Made by a program: the position numbers and the translations under genes. Below the pieces are notes generated by a model. That model was given only the letters and a program-made list of their open reading frames with translations. It ran no database searches and was not told where the DNA came from. A stretch of 64,000 nucleotides of DNA, from the NCBI GenBank assembly GCA_016703945.1, contig JADJBC010000005.1, forward strand, positions 124,001-188,000, written 5' to 3'. This stretch comes from Candidatus Aalborgicola danicus (GTDB lineage: Bacteria > Pseudomonadota > Gammaproteobacteria > Burkholderiales > Burkholderiaceae_C). Shown in pieces: positions 1 through 7,674 of this stretch. Position 1 is the first letter of the stretch; each line of letters starts with the position of its first letter.

Positions 1-14
1 TGCTGGGCAAATAA
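1..14 (+). CDS. possible 3' end of the gene before ctaG
   Basis: The first bases can be read as the last codons of an upstream frame ending LGK and then TAA at 12-14, three bases before the ctaG start. In related genomes a very short oxidase assembly protein often precedes ctaG. Too little is present to identify it, so this is only a tight-spacing hint that ctaG lies inside an operon that starts outside the window. Confidence 0.25.
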
Positions 15-17
15 GTC

Positions 18-617
18 ATGCGTCTGCAGCGCGAAAACTTCCTGATGGTGCGCAAGCTGGCCGTGATTGCGGTTGGCATGTTCGCATTCGGCTATGCGCT
101 GGTACCCATCTACAAGACAATTTGCGAGATGACGGGTATCAATATCCTGGCCTTGGGGGACAAAAATATCCCGGGAGCCGTACCGACTTTACCCGCCAAT
201 ACACAGGTGGACAGAGGGCGAACCATCACGGTCGAGTTTGATGCCAATGCACGTGGTCCATGGGAATTCAAACCAGCACAGCGCTCGGTAGATGTTCACC
301 CGGGTGAGCTGACAACCGTGATGTACGAGTTCCAGAACACCCAGAATCGGCGCATGTCGGCCCAGGCTATCCCCAGTTATGCGCCGCAGCAGGCGTCTGC
401 GCACTTTAACAAGCTGGAGTGTTTTTGCTTTAACCAGTACACGCTGGAGCCCGGTGAAAAGAAATCCTGGCCGGTGGCCTTTGTGATCGATCCCAAATTG
501 TCCAAAGATGTGAAGACCATCACTTTGTCTTACACCTTTTTTGAAGTCGGTGGAAAAACTCCGCCGGCACCGGTGGCGAACGTCACGGTGGTTGCACCGG
601 ATGGGAGCCGTTCATGA
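18..617 (+). CDS. ctaG: cytochrome c oxidase assembly protein CtaG/Cox11
   Basis: CtaG delivers copper to the CuB site of subunit I of aa3-type cytochrome c oxidase. The 199-residue protein has the family layout: a short cytoplasmic N-terminus, one membrane anchor at about residues 12-31, then a periplasmic beta domain. The copper-binding CFCF motif is intact (Cys135 and Cys137), and the length is normal. The start at 18 gives the usual charged N-terminus ahead of the anchor; an internal Met at residue 10 would also leave the anchor. The stop overlaps the next gene by 4 bases (ATGA), so the two are translationally coupled. Confidence 0.95.
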   Translation: MRLQRENFLMVRKLAVIAVGMFAFGYALVPIYKTICEMTGINILALGDKNIPGAVPTLPANTQVDRGRTITVEFDANARGPWEFKPAQRSVDVHPGELTTVMYEFQNTQNRRMSAQAIPSYAPQQASAHFNKLECFCFNQYTLEPGEKKSWPVAFVIDPKLSKDVKTITLSYTFFEVGGKTPPAPVANVTVVAPDGSRS

Positions 618-832
618 ATGAGAAATCCAGCACCGGCGTGACACCTGCGCCGTCCATGTGGCGTAGCGTTAAGCTGGTCGCCTGGTCGTTTTTGGGCATT
701 CGCAGTAACAGCGAATACCAGCAAGACCTTGCCAAGGTAAGTCCCATGCATGTGGTGGCGGTCGGGCTGGTCGCGGCGCTGCTGCTGGTGGTCGGTTTGA
801 TTACCCTGGTCAATTGGGTCGTTGCGAAGTAA
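614..832 (+). CDS. DUF2970 small membrane protein of the oxidase operon
   Basis: A 72-residue protein with a hydrophilic N-terminus (an SVKLVAWSFLGIR stretch) and one C-terminal membrane helix at about residues 47-70. It matches the DUF2970 family, which in beta-proteobacteria sits almost invariably between ctaG and the subunit III gene. It overlaps ctaG by 4 bases. The function is unknown; position suggests a role in oxidase biogenesis or an accessory subunit, which is inference. A stem-loop repeat follows it before ctaE. Confidence 0.88.
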   Translation: MNEKSSTGVTPAPSMWRSVKLVAWSFLGIRSNSEYQQDLAKVSPMHVVAVGLVAALLLVVGLITLVNWVVAK

Positions 833-842
833 ATAACTTGTG

Positions 843-878
843 GGACAGACCGTAGCCGCACGGCGGCAAGCTCTGTCC
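843..878 (+). repeat. GGACAGA/TCTGTCC stem-loop repeat, copy 1
   Basis: Arms GGACAGA (843-849) and TCTGTCC (872-878) are perfect inverted repeats flanking a GC-rich loop. Near-identical elements lie at 14663-14697 and, on the other strand, 48335-48356. All three sit in the gap between two co-directional genes just behind the upstream stop codon, here between the DUF2970 gene and ctaE. No T-run follows, so a rho-independent terminator is unlikely. Confidence 0.7.
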
Positions 879-904
879 TCAACTGATTGGAATAGGAGAA
901 AGAA

Positions 905-1786
905 ATGAGTTCAACAACACACGGCGCAACACCGCACTACTTTGTCCCTGGCCCCTCGCGCCATCCCGCCATGGCCGCTTTGGGCCTGTTCTTTGTCATC
1001 CTGGGCGCAGGCCAGTGGATCAATGGGGCCGAATGGGGCAAATACGCACTGGCTGCCGGCATGGTCTGGTGGCTGTTCGTGTTGTACCAGTGGTTCAGTG
1101 AGTCCATAGCCGAAAGCCAGGGCGGCCAATACGGCCACAAAATCGATATCTCTTACCGCTGGAGCATGACCTGGTTCATCTTCTCGGAAGTGATGTTCTT
1201 CGGTGCATTTTTTACCGCGTTGTGGTGGGCTAGGGCGCACTCGGTGCCGGCCTTGGGAAGTTTGGACAACGCCCTTTTGTGGCCAGAGTTCAAGGCGGTC
1301 TGGCCCAGTCTGGCAGTGGGTGCCACCGCATCGCCCGCTGGTATTGTGGAACCCTTCACCACCATGGGTCCGTTCTGGCTACCCACTATCAACACAGCGC
1401 TGTTGTTGACGTCCGGTGTGACACTGACCATTGCGCACCATGCTCTGGTTGCCGGTAACCGCAGCAAGACCATTGGGTTTATGTGGATTACCGTATTGCT
1501 GGGCTTTTCGTTCCTGTGTGTGCAGGGTTACGAGTACTACCATGCGTACACCGCCTACAACCTGAAGCTGAGTTCCGGTGTTTTTGGTTCCACCTTCTAC
1601 ATGCTGACGGGCTTTCACGGTTTCCACGTGTTTGTGGGCATGCTGATGTTGTTCTTTATTACATTGCGCCTGCAAAAGGGCCATTTCACGGCGGAGCGAC
1701 ACTTTGGTTTTGAAGGAGCTGCCTGGTATTGGCACTTTGTCGATGTGGTCTGGTTGGGTCTGTACATTCTGGTGTACTGGCTTTGA
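905..1786 (+). CDS. ctaE: cytochrome c oxidase subunit III
   Basis: Subunit III of the aa3-type heme-copper oxidase, an integral inner-membrane protein that stabilises the proton-pumping core. The 293 residues show the seven-helix pattern and family signatures: the HYFVPGPSRHP start, SEVMFFGAFF near residue 97, the GFHGFHVFVG segment near residue 238, and a closing WYWHFVDVVWLGLYILVYW helix. The start is supported by a strong AGGAG ribosome-binding site just upstream. A terminator follows 20 bases after the stop, closing the ctaG-DUF2970-ctaE unit. Confidence 0.97.
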   Translation: MSSTTHGATPHYFVPGPSRHPAMAALGLFFVILGAGQWINGAEWGKYALAAGMVWWLFVLYQWFSESIAESQGGQYGHKIDISYRWSMTWFIFSEVMFFGAFFTALWWARAHSVPALGSLDNALLWPEFKAVWPSLAVGATASPAGIVEPFTTMGPFWLPTINTALLLTSGVTLTIAHHALVAGNRSKTIGFMWITVLLGFSFLCVQGYEYYHAYTAYNLKLSSGVFGSTFYMLTGFHGFHVFVGMLMLFFITLRLQKGHFTAERHFGFEGAAWYWHFVDVVWLGLYILVYWL

Positions 1787-1805
1787 TTGGCCTGTGACCC
1801 CCAAT

Positions 1806-1835
1806 AAAAAGGCACCGCTTGCGGTGCCTTTTTGA
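1806..1835 (+). terminator. rho-independent terminator after ctaE
   Basis: Perfect 8-bp stem GGCACCGC/GCGGTGCC (1811-1818 and 1821-1828) with a 2-base loop, preceded by AAAAA and followed by TTTTT. The flanking A and T runs make it able to work in both directions, serving ctaE on the plus strand and the DUF2909 gene (ending at 1874) on the minus strand. Confidence 0.9.
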
Positions 1836-1873
1836 TTGCCGGGCCGCCATCCGTGCTGTTGCCAATCGATGTC

Positions 1874-2095
1874 TCAGCGGCCTTGCGGAATACCCGTTGG
1901 CTGGATGTAACCCAAGCTCCACGCAATCAAGATGCAGGCGAACAACAAGATGGATACACCGACGCGAATTCCCAGCGCACGCGCCATTCTTTTGGACGTG
2001 TTACCAGAGTCTCGGCCCCCTCGCATCATGAAGTACAAGGCAGCCCCAAGGCTCGCAAGAATGGCCAAAAACGCAATGGTTACAAGGTATGTCAT
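1874..2095 (-). CDS. twin transmembrane protein, DUF2909 family
   Basis: A 73-residue protein with two membrane helices (about residues 3-22 and 45-66) separated by a basic loop containing SKRMARALGIRV. This is the DUF2909 pattern, which in Comamonadaceae lies on the opposite strand between the subunit III gene and surf1. The start at 2095 begins the protein directly at the first helix; the open frame continues upstream but that part is arginine- and histidine-rich and unlike the family. The start codons of this gene and surf1 are only 15 bases apart, back to back. Function unknown. Confidence 0.82.
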   Translation of the reverse strand: MTYLVTIAFLAILASLGAALYFMMRGGRDSGNTSKRMARALGIRVGVSILLFACILIAWSLGYIQPTGIPQGR

Positions 2096-2110
2096 GAACA
2101 GGATTATCTG

Positions 2111-2849
2111 GTGAATGCGCGACTCAAGTTGGTCCTGATCACGGTGGCGACGGTGTTGGCGGTGGGCGCGACAGCCAGCATGGGTTTCTGGCAGTTGTCG
2201 CGTGCCGCTGAGAAGCAGGCACGCCAAGCCGCAATGGATGCCCAACACGCCAAAGCGCCGCTATCCGCCAATGACGTGACTACGGCCCAGCAGCCGCTGA
2301 CTTTATTGCACCAACGTGCGCAGCTGCGAGGGCGCTGGCAGTCCACCTCAGTCGTTTTTCTGGAAAACCGCCCGATGGATGGCCGCGTCGGATTTCTGGT
2401 TCTGATGCCTTTTGTGCTGGAAGGCAGCCAGACTGCCCTGGTTGTGCAACGTGGTTGGGTCCCGCGCGGCGTGGACGACCGCACCCGCTTGCCGTCTATT
2501 GCTTCGCCCGAAGGGATCATCGAAATCGAGGGGCGCATGGCACTGCCACCATCCGACCTGTTTGCTTTGGGTGGCCCCACAACAGGGTTAATCCGGCAAA
2601 ATCTCGACCTGCCACAATGGAGGGTTGAAACCGGGCTGGCGCTGTTGCCCATCACCGTTGCAGCAAACCGGAGTCAACACCGAAGGCTTGGTCCGCGAGT
2701 GGCCAGCCGTTAATCTGGGCGTGGAAAAGAATTTTGGTTATGCCTTCCAGTGGTTTGGCATGTCATTGCTGTTTGTTGTGCTTTTTGTATGGTTTCAAGT
2801 AGTTCGACGATTCAAGACCCGCCCCAAGGACCCCAAGACCCATGTCTAG
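2111..2849 (+). pseudogene. surf1: SURF1-family oxidase assembly factor, frameshifted
   Basis: SURF1 assists heme a3 insertion into cytochrome oxidase subunit I. Translation from the GTG at 2111 (AGGA 7 bases upstream) gives an N-terminal helix, a GFWQLSRA motif and the large periplasmic domain up to ITV near base 2657. The conserved C-terminus (QQTGVNTEGL, then LVREWPAVN, GVEKNFGYAFQWF and the second helix) continues in another frame through 2849. Restoring one frame needs either one base removed or two added near 2657-2660. Everything else is well conserved, so either a recent mutation or a sequence error is possible. The 3' end overlaps the next gene by 8 bases. Confidence 0.85.
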
Positions 2850-3525
2850 TGCTTCCCCAAATGATGACCAGCCTTTGGGCCTGACGGTACACACATTGCC
2901 TCAGCCGCAGGATCTGGCGGGCGGAGACCGCACCCGCGCAGGCCGCTGGAAAATGCTCGCCGTGTTGCTGGTGTGTATGGCGCCGGTGCTGGCGTCGTAT
3001 TTCACCTTCTACGTGGTGCGCCCCGAAGGACGCCGCAATTTTGGTGAGCTGATCACTCCACAGCGGGCCCTGCCTGACCTTAGGGGCACTTCGCTGGACG
3101 GCAAACCTGTCGATTTGCGAGACCTCAAGGACCAGTGGCTGCTCATCAGTGTGGCTAGCGCAACCTGTGATGAGCAATGTGCCCGTCACCTCTACTTTCA
3201 ACGCCAACTGCGTGAAGGCCTGGGCAAGGAAAAGGAACGCCTCGATTGGGTCTGGCTAGTGACGGATAACGCACCCGTGGCCGAGGCCTTGCGTCCTGCG
3301 CTCAAAGACGCCACGGTCATCCGGGTGTCGGCTGCCGATCTGACAAGCTGGCTGGAGCCGCAAGCCGGGCAAGGCTTGCCGGATCACCTGTACCTGGTAG
3401 ACCCCCTCGGCAAATGGATGATGCGTTTTCCACCGCATTTGGATGCCCAGTCGGCGGTCAAGGTCCGGCGCGACCTGGACCGCCTGCTGCGTGCGTCAGT
3501 TCATTGGGACAAAGCAGGACGCTGA
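2842..3525 (+). CDS. SCO-like thioredoxin-fold membrane protein
   Basis: A 227-residue protein with one membrane anchor at about residues 36-58 and a periplasmic thioredoxin-like domain. It carries a CxxxC pair (Cys109, Cys113) in SATCDEQC and a PDHLYLVDPLG segment matching the His-containing loop of SCO proteins. It lies between surf1 and ctaA, where related genomes also keep a poorly named oxidase-biogenesis gene. Likely role: thiol or copper handling during CuA or CuB assembly, by inference. It is distinct from the canonical SCO at 5646, which uses CPDVC. Confidence 0.8.
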   Translation: MSSASPNDDQPLGLTVHTLPQPQDLAGGDRTRAGRWKMLAVLLVCMAPVLASYFTFYVVRPEGRRNFGELITPQRALPDLRGTSLDGKPVDLRDLKDQWLLISVASATCDEQCARHLYFQRQLREGLGKEKERLDWVWLVTDNAPVAEALRPALKDATVIRVSAADLTSWLEPQAGQGLPDHLYLVDPLGKWMMRFPPHLDAQSAVKVRRDLDRLLRASVHWDKAGR

Positions 3526-3546
3526 AACGCCCGAAGACTTCCCTTT

Positions 3547-4704
3547 ATGCAAGCATCTCTTTACGACTTCTCCCCACTGGCGCGTATGCTGGTGATGGGC
3601 TTTCTACTCGGCTCCGGCCCTTTGTTGATGGTCTATTTGCGCCATCGGCGTGCGTCTCCCTTGGGGCGCATGCACGCGCTGGCGCTGGTAACCCTGTTTT
3701 TGACGTTCGACTTGGTCATGTTTGGCGCGTTTACCCGCTTGACCGACAGCGGCCTGGGATGTCCTGACTGGCCCGGATGTTACGGCGAGGCCAGCCCCCT
3801 GGGGGCCAGCGCCGAGATCGCGCAAGCCCAGCAAGCCATGCCCACCGGACCCGTCACCCCGGGTAAAGCCTGGATCGAGATGGTGCACCGCTACCTGGCC
3901 ATGGGCGTGGGCCTGCTGATTGTTGTCTTGGCCGTGGCAGCGTGGCGCGGGCGTAAGCCAGCCAACGATTTCGGCGGCAGTAACCCCTGGTGGCCGACCT
4001 TGACCCTGATCTGGGTTTGTATTCAGGGTGCTTTTGGTGCATGGACCGTAACCATGAAGTTATTCCCCGCCATTGTCACCCTGCATCTGCTGGGTGGTTA
4101 TGTGCTTCTGGCCTTGTTGACGGTGCAAGCCCTGCAGCTGGCTCGGCAGCAGGGACTGGGGCTTGTGGTCGATGTTGCGCCGCGCCTGCGCTTGTGGATC
4201 ACGTTGGCATTGGTGTTATTGGCCGCTCAATCCGCGACCGGGGCCTGGGTCAGCACCAACTATGCCGTGTTGGCATGTACCGAATTTCCAAAATGCCAGG
4301 GCAGCTGGTGGCCGCTGATGGACTTCGCCGGTGGCTTCGAAATCTGGCGCCCCCTGGGTTTTGACAGCCATGGTGCCCATATCAGCTTCCAGGCTTTGAC
4401 AGCCATCCATTTCACCCATCGTCTAACTGCGGTGGTGACCTTGATCGTGTTGGCTTCCGTGGTTATGCTGTTGCGCGACCACGCGGGGCTGCACAAACCC
4501 GTTCGCGCATTGGCGGCCCTGCTGGTGCTGCAATTGGTCACCGGTTTAAGCAACGTGGTGCTGGACTGGCCGATTGTCGCCGCGGTGTTGCACACGGGTG
4601 GTGCAGGTGCCATGGTCGTGGTGTTGACCTGGCTTCTGATGTCTACCCTTTCCCGTGTAAACCAAATTGCTGCGCTGAACCCGGCTGCTGGACCGACCCC
4701 ATGA
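3547..4704 (+). CDS. ctaA: heme A synthase CtaA/COX15
   Basis: Converts heme O to heme A for the aa3 oxidase. The 385-residue protein has eight predicted membrane helices in two four-helix halves. Family signatures are seen: FGAFTRLTDSGLGCPDWPGC, then EMVHRYLA with a heme-ligand His, HLLGGY, and FTHRLTA and LHTGGA in the second half. Start ATG at 3547 is 21 bases after the previous stop. The stop overlaps ctaB by 4 bases, the usual coupling of the two heme A biosynthesis steps. Confidence 0.96.
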   Translation: MQASLYDFSPLARMLVMGFLLGSGPLLMVYLRHRRASPLGRMHALALVTLFLTFDLVMFGAFTRLTDSGLGCPDWPGCYGEASPLGASAEIAQAQQAMPTGPVTPGKAWIEMVHRYLAMGVGLLIVVLAVAAWRGRKPANDFGGSNPWWPTLTLIWVCIQGAFGAWTVTMKLFPAIVTLHLLGGYVLLALLTVQALQLARQQGLGLVVDVAPRLRLWITLALVLLAAQSATGAWVSTNYAVLACTEFPKCQGSWWPLMDFAGGFEIWRPLGFDSHGAHISFQALTAIHFTHRLTAVVTLIVLASVVMLLRDHAGLHKPVRALAALLVLQLVTGLSNVVLDWPIVAAVLHTGGAGAMVVVLTWLLMSTLSRVNQIAALNPAAGPTP

Positions 4705-5597
4705 CCACCCAAGTGACTGTTTCCTCTCTTTCGGTGTTCCGCCAGTTCCATGCGCTGACCAAGCCCCGCGTGATTCAATTAATTGTGTTTTGTGCCTTGA
4801 TCGGCATGGTCCTGGCGGTCCCGGGGCGGCCCACACTCGCTCAGATTGGCTTGGCAATGGTGGCCTGTCTGGGCATCTGGTTGGTGGCGGCTGCGGCTGC
4901 TGCCTTCAATTGCATTGTGGAAAAAGGCATTGACGCCAAGATGAAGCGCACTGCCTGGCGGCCCACGGCCCGTGGTGAACTCAGCAACACCCAGACGCTG
5001 GTGTTCTCGGCGCTGTTGGGTGCGGCGGGTTCTGCCGTGTTGTATGTGTGGGTCAATCCACTGACGATGTGGCTCACATTTGCCACTTTCGTCGGCTACG
5101 CCGTCATTTACACCGTCATCCTCAAACCCTTGACACCGCAAAATATTGTTATTGGCGGTGCGTCCGGGGCCATGCCGCCGGTATTGGGCTGGGCCGCCAT
5201 GACTGGAGACGTTGGGCCTGAGGCCTTGATCCTCTTTCTGATCATCTTTTTGTGGACGCCCCCCCATTTCTGGGCGCTGGCCTTGTACCGGGTCGAGGAT
5301 TACCGCAAGTCGGGCTTGCCCATGTTGCCGGTGACCCACGGCAGCGAGTTCACACGGCTGCAAATCCTTCTCTACACCTTTGTCTTGTTTGCCGCATGCC
5401 TGTTGCCTTTTGTCTATGGCATGAGCAGCTGGTTGTATTTGGCGACAGCAGTGGTGCTGAGCATCGGGTTTTGCGCCTATGCGTGGCTGTTGTGGCGCGA
5501 ATACTCGGATGAACTGGCACGACGGACGTTTCGGTTCTCGTTGATCCATTTGAGTGTGTTGTTTGCAGCACTGCTGCTGGACCACTATCTGTTGTAA
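4701..5597 (+). CDS. ctaB: protoheme IX farnesyltransferase (heme O synthase)
   Basis: Adds a farnesyl group to protoheme, giving heme O, the substrate of CtaA. The 298-residue protein has about nine membrane helices and the two aspartate-rich prenyltransferase loops: NCIVEKGIDAKMKRT followed by RP in the first and a later YRVEDYRKSGLPMLPV loop. The LTKPRVIQLIVF start and WTPPHFWALALY motif are typical of the family. Coupled to ctaA by a 4-base overlap. Confidence 0.96.
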   Translation: MTTQVTVSSLSVFRQFHALTKPRVIQLIVFCALIGMVLAVPGRPTLAQIGLAMVACLGIWLVAAAAAAFNCIVEKGIDAKMKRTAWRPTARGELSNTQTLVFSALLGAAGSAVLYVWVNPLTMWLTFATFVGYAVIYTVILKPLTPQNIVIGGASGAMPPVLGWAAMTGDVGPEALILFLIIFLWTPPHFWALALYRVEDYRKSGLPMLPVTHGSEFTRLQILLYTFVLFAACLLPFVYGMSSWLYLATAVVLSIGFCAYAWLLWREYSDELARRTFRFSLIHLSVLFAALLLDHYLL

Positions 5598-5645
5598 ACG
5601 GCGTTCAGACGCACTGGCGAACGCGAATTTTTTGGAAACCTTACC

Positions 5646-6257
5646 ATGTACAAACGAAATGCTATAAAGAATATAGCTGCTTACGCAGTGTTTATGGGGG
5701 CTAGTGGGCTATTTGTTGCTTGCTCTCCGCAACGGCCGGCTTTTTCCTCCGTCGATGTCACTGGCGCTGAATACGCAAAGGGGTTTGAGCTGACGGACCA
5801 CAATGGCCAGCTGCGACGCCTGACCGATTTCAGCGGCAAAGTGGTCGTGCTGTTTTTTGGCTACACCCAATGCCCCGACGTCTGTCCGACCTCGATGAAC
5901 GAACTGGCCGAGGTCAAACGTGCGCTCGGCAAAGACGGCGAACGTCTACAGGGCTTGTTTGTGACAGTCGACCCTCAGCGCGACACGCCGGAAGTCCTCA
6001 AGGGTTATATGGCCAGCTTCGATCCGACCTTCCTGGCGTTGTCGACCACGCCGGACAAACTCAATGAATTGGCCAAGGATTACAAGATCTATTTCAAGAA
6101 GGTGGATGGCAAAACCCCCACCAGCTACACCATGGACCACTCGGCAGGCAGTTACGTCTACGACACCAAGGGCCAGCTGCGCTTGTTCACGCGGTATGGC
6201 AGCGGCCCCAAAGGCCTGACAGAGGACATCCGCATCCTGCTCAAGCAGGCGTCTTAA
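5646..6257 (+). CDS. SCO1/SenC family copper chaperone, probable lipoprotein
   Basis: SCO proteins deliver copper to the CuA site of cytochrome oxidase subunit II. The 203-residue protein has CPDVC (Cys76, Cys80) and the third ligand His165 in YTMDHSAG, all intact. The N-terminus has a hydrophobic stretch ending LFVAC, a lipobox with Cys26. Most of this signal segment (residues 6-20) is encoded by a copy of the window's 43-bp dispersed repeat, so the export signal appears to have been built or rebuilt from repeat DNA. It closes the ctaA-ctaB group after a 48-base gap. Confidence 0.93.
   Translation: MYKRNAIKNIAAYAVFMGASGLFVACSPQRPAFSSVDVTGAEYAKGFELTDHNGQLRRLTDFSGKVVVLFFGYTQCPDVCPTSMNELAEVKRALGKDGERLQGLFVTVDPQRDTPEVLKGYMASFDPTFLALSTTPDKLNELAKDYKIYFKKVDGKTPTSYTMDHSAGSYVYDTKGQLRLFTRYGSGPKGLTEDIRILLKQAS
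5661..5703 (+). repeat. 43-bp dispersed repeat, copy inside sco
   Basis: Core of the family: GCTAT-N8-TAGC (17 bases), a 17-base middle usually resembling TGCTTACGCA plus seven bases, then CGGGGGCTA or CGAGGGCTA (here TGGGGGCTA). This copy is translated in the frame beginning GCT (Ala6) and forms the hydrophobic part of the Sco signal sequence. Confidence 0.8.
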
Positions 6258-6259
6258 TG

Positions 6260-6280
6260 AAAACGGGGGCTAGCCCCCGT
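6260..6280 (-). terminator. terminator of rpoH, minus strand
   Basis: Self-complementary CGGGGGCTAGCCCCCG (6264-6279) read on the minus strand runs straight into TTTT. It lies 54 bases beyond the rpoH stop. On the plus strand it follows the sco stop by a few bases but has no T-run. Half of it is contributed by a copy of the dispersed repeat (6271-6313), so the repeat may have become the terminator. Confidence 0.65.
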
Positions 6281-6313
6281 GGATACAGCGTTATTCGCTA
6301 TAAAAAATATAGT
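6271..6313 (-). repeat. 43-bp dispersed repeat, copy between sco and rpoH
   Basis: On the minus strand it reads ACTAT-N8-TAGC, a 17-base spacer, then CGGGGGCTA, with exactly the same internal distances as the copy inside sco some 600 bp away, in inverted orientation to it. Confidence 0.75.
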
Positions 6314-6333
6314 GAACTTGCGGCCGCTCCGAA

Positions 6334-7278
6334 TCAGGCGTAGTCCACCAGTGCCGTCTTCATCTTCTTCATGGCCGCCACTTCAATCTGGCGGATGCGT
6401 TCGGCGCTGACGCCGTACTCGGCGGCTAGCTCGTGCAGGGTCATGCCGCCCGAATTGTCGTCATTGACCTTGAGCCAGCGCTCTTCGACGATGCGGCGAC
6501 TGCGGGCATCCAGGGCATCCAGGGCCGCAGCAATGCCATCGGTCGCCAACACGTCGCGCTGGTGCGCTTCGATCATGGCGATGGGTTCATGGCTGGTGTC
6601 AGTCAAGTAAGCGATGGGGCCGAACGCGTCTTCGCCGTCGTCAGACGGGCTGGGGTCGAGCAGCACATCACCACCCGACATACGGGTTTCCATCTCGATC
6701 ACTTCTTCGGGCTTGACCTTCAGCTCGCGCGCCATGGCTTCAATCTGGTCAGCGTTCAGTGTGTCGCGGTGGGTGCCCAGATCGGCTGCGGCATCATCAC
6801 TCTTGAAACGCTGCTTCATGGAGCGCAGGTTAAAGAACAACTTGCGCTGGGCTTTGGTGGTGGCAACCTTGACCATACGCCAGTTCTTCAAAATGTATTC
6901 GTGGATTTCGGCCTTGATCCAGTGCAAGGCATAACTCACCAGACGCACACCCTGGTCCGGGTCGAAGCGCTTGACGGCCTTCATCAGGCCCACGTTGCCC
7001 TCCTGGATCAGGTCGCCGTGGGGCAGACCGTAGCCCAGGTACTGGCGTGAAACCGACACCACCAGGCGCAAGTGAGAGAGCACTAACTTACCGGCGGCTT
7101 CAAGGTCGTTCTCAGTCTTGAATTTACGTGCAAAAGCCTGCTCCTCTTCGAGCGTCAGCATGGGCAGACGGTTCGCCGCCGAGATATAGGCGTCGAGATT
7201 GCCCAGCGAGGGCACCACGGCCCAGGGGTTAGCCAAGGCCAGCGCGGCAGGGGATGCAGAACCAATGTGAAAGGACAT
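6334..7278 (-). CDS. rpoH: RNA polymerase sigma factor RpoH (sigma-32)
   Basis: Heat-shock sigma factor. The 314 residues contain region 2 (GDLIQEGNVGLMKAVKRFDP, then RLVSYALHWIKAEI), the diagnostic RpoH box QRKLFFNLR near residue 145, and region 4 with the helix-turn-helix ending SAERIRQIEVAAMKKMK. The start is preceded by AAGGAGTT. A perfect CIRCE operator lies 31 bases upstream of the start, so the gene is probably repressed by HrcA; that link follows from established CIRCE/HrcA knowledge, while the action here is inferred. Confidence 0.97.
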   Translation of the reverse strand: MSFHIGSASPAALALANPWAVVPSLGNLDAYISAANRLPMLTLEEEQAFARKFKTENDLEAAGKLVLSHLRLVVSVSRQYLGYGLPHGDLIQEGNVGLMKAVKRFDPDQGVRLVSYALHWIKAEIHEYILKNWRMVKVATTKAQRKLFFNLRSMKQRFKSDDAAADLGTHRDTLNADQIEAMARELKVKPEEVIEMETRMSGGDVLLDPSPSDDGEDAFGPIAYLTDTSHEPIAMIEAHQRDVLATDGIAAALDALDARSRRIVEERWLKVNDDNSGGMTLHELAAEYGVSAERIRQIEVAAMKKMKTALVDYA

Positions 7279-7308
7279 ACCAGAACTCCTTGTGTGTCTG
7301 ATGCAATA

Positions 7309-7335
7309 TTAGCACTCTCTAGGAGTGAGTGCTAA
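7309..7335. promoter_or_regulatory. CIRCE element (HrcA operator) upstream of rpoH
   Basis: TTAGCACTC (7309-7317), nine bases, GAGTGCTAA (7327-7335): an exact match to the CIRCE consensus TTAGCACTC-N9-GAGTGCTAA. CIRCE binds HrcA, normally controlling groESL or dnaK operons. Its place just before rpoH implies that HrcA gates the master heat-shock sigma factor. Confidence 0.93.
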
Positions 7336-7674
7336 TAGAGAAGTTCAATTTCCTTGATGAAGAATGTGTTTTGGCAGTTGTCGAGTGTCGGGTCTCTTGG
7401 CGCTTGTCCGCTATACGCTCAGCATGGCCGAGGCCAGACGTGGGCTGTTTGCTGCGAGCCGTATGCAAAAAGCAAATCGCAGTGTCAACGACTGGGTGCA
7501 CAGATGTTTGGCTGGATGGGGTCTGGACTATCGAAGCTGCAAGGAAGCGGTGCGAGATAGTGGCTGACACTCCATCACCATTGCCACGCAGCAAACATCG
7601 TTTACGATTTTCTTGAGTGGCATCGCTCCGCCTCTTAAATATCTTGAGACTGGGACATTCACCATAACGGTTCA
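7336..7674. other. intergenic stretch without a convincing gene
   Basis: Several short open frames cross this interval in different frames, but none has a plausible start signal or recognisable sequence. It must hold the rpoH promoter near its left edge and the promoter of the rightward hypothetical gene near its right edge. Nothing else is seen. Confidence 0.5.

Noticed and set aside
6264..6279. Plus-strand terminator after sco
   Set aside because: The stem is not followed by T bases on the plus strand; the T-run is on the minus strand, so it was assigned to rpoH.
7329..7616. A 95-codon frame after the CIRCE element
   Set aside because: No ribosome-binding site, several overlapping frames of similar quality, and no recognisable sequence; treated as intergenic.
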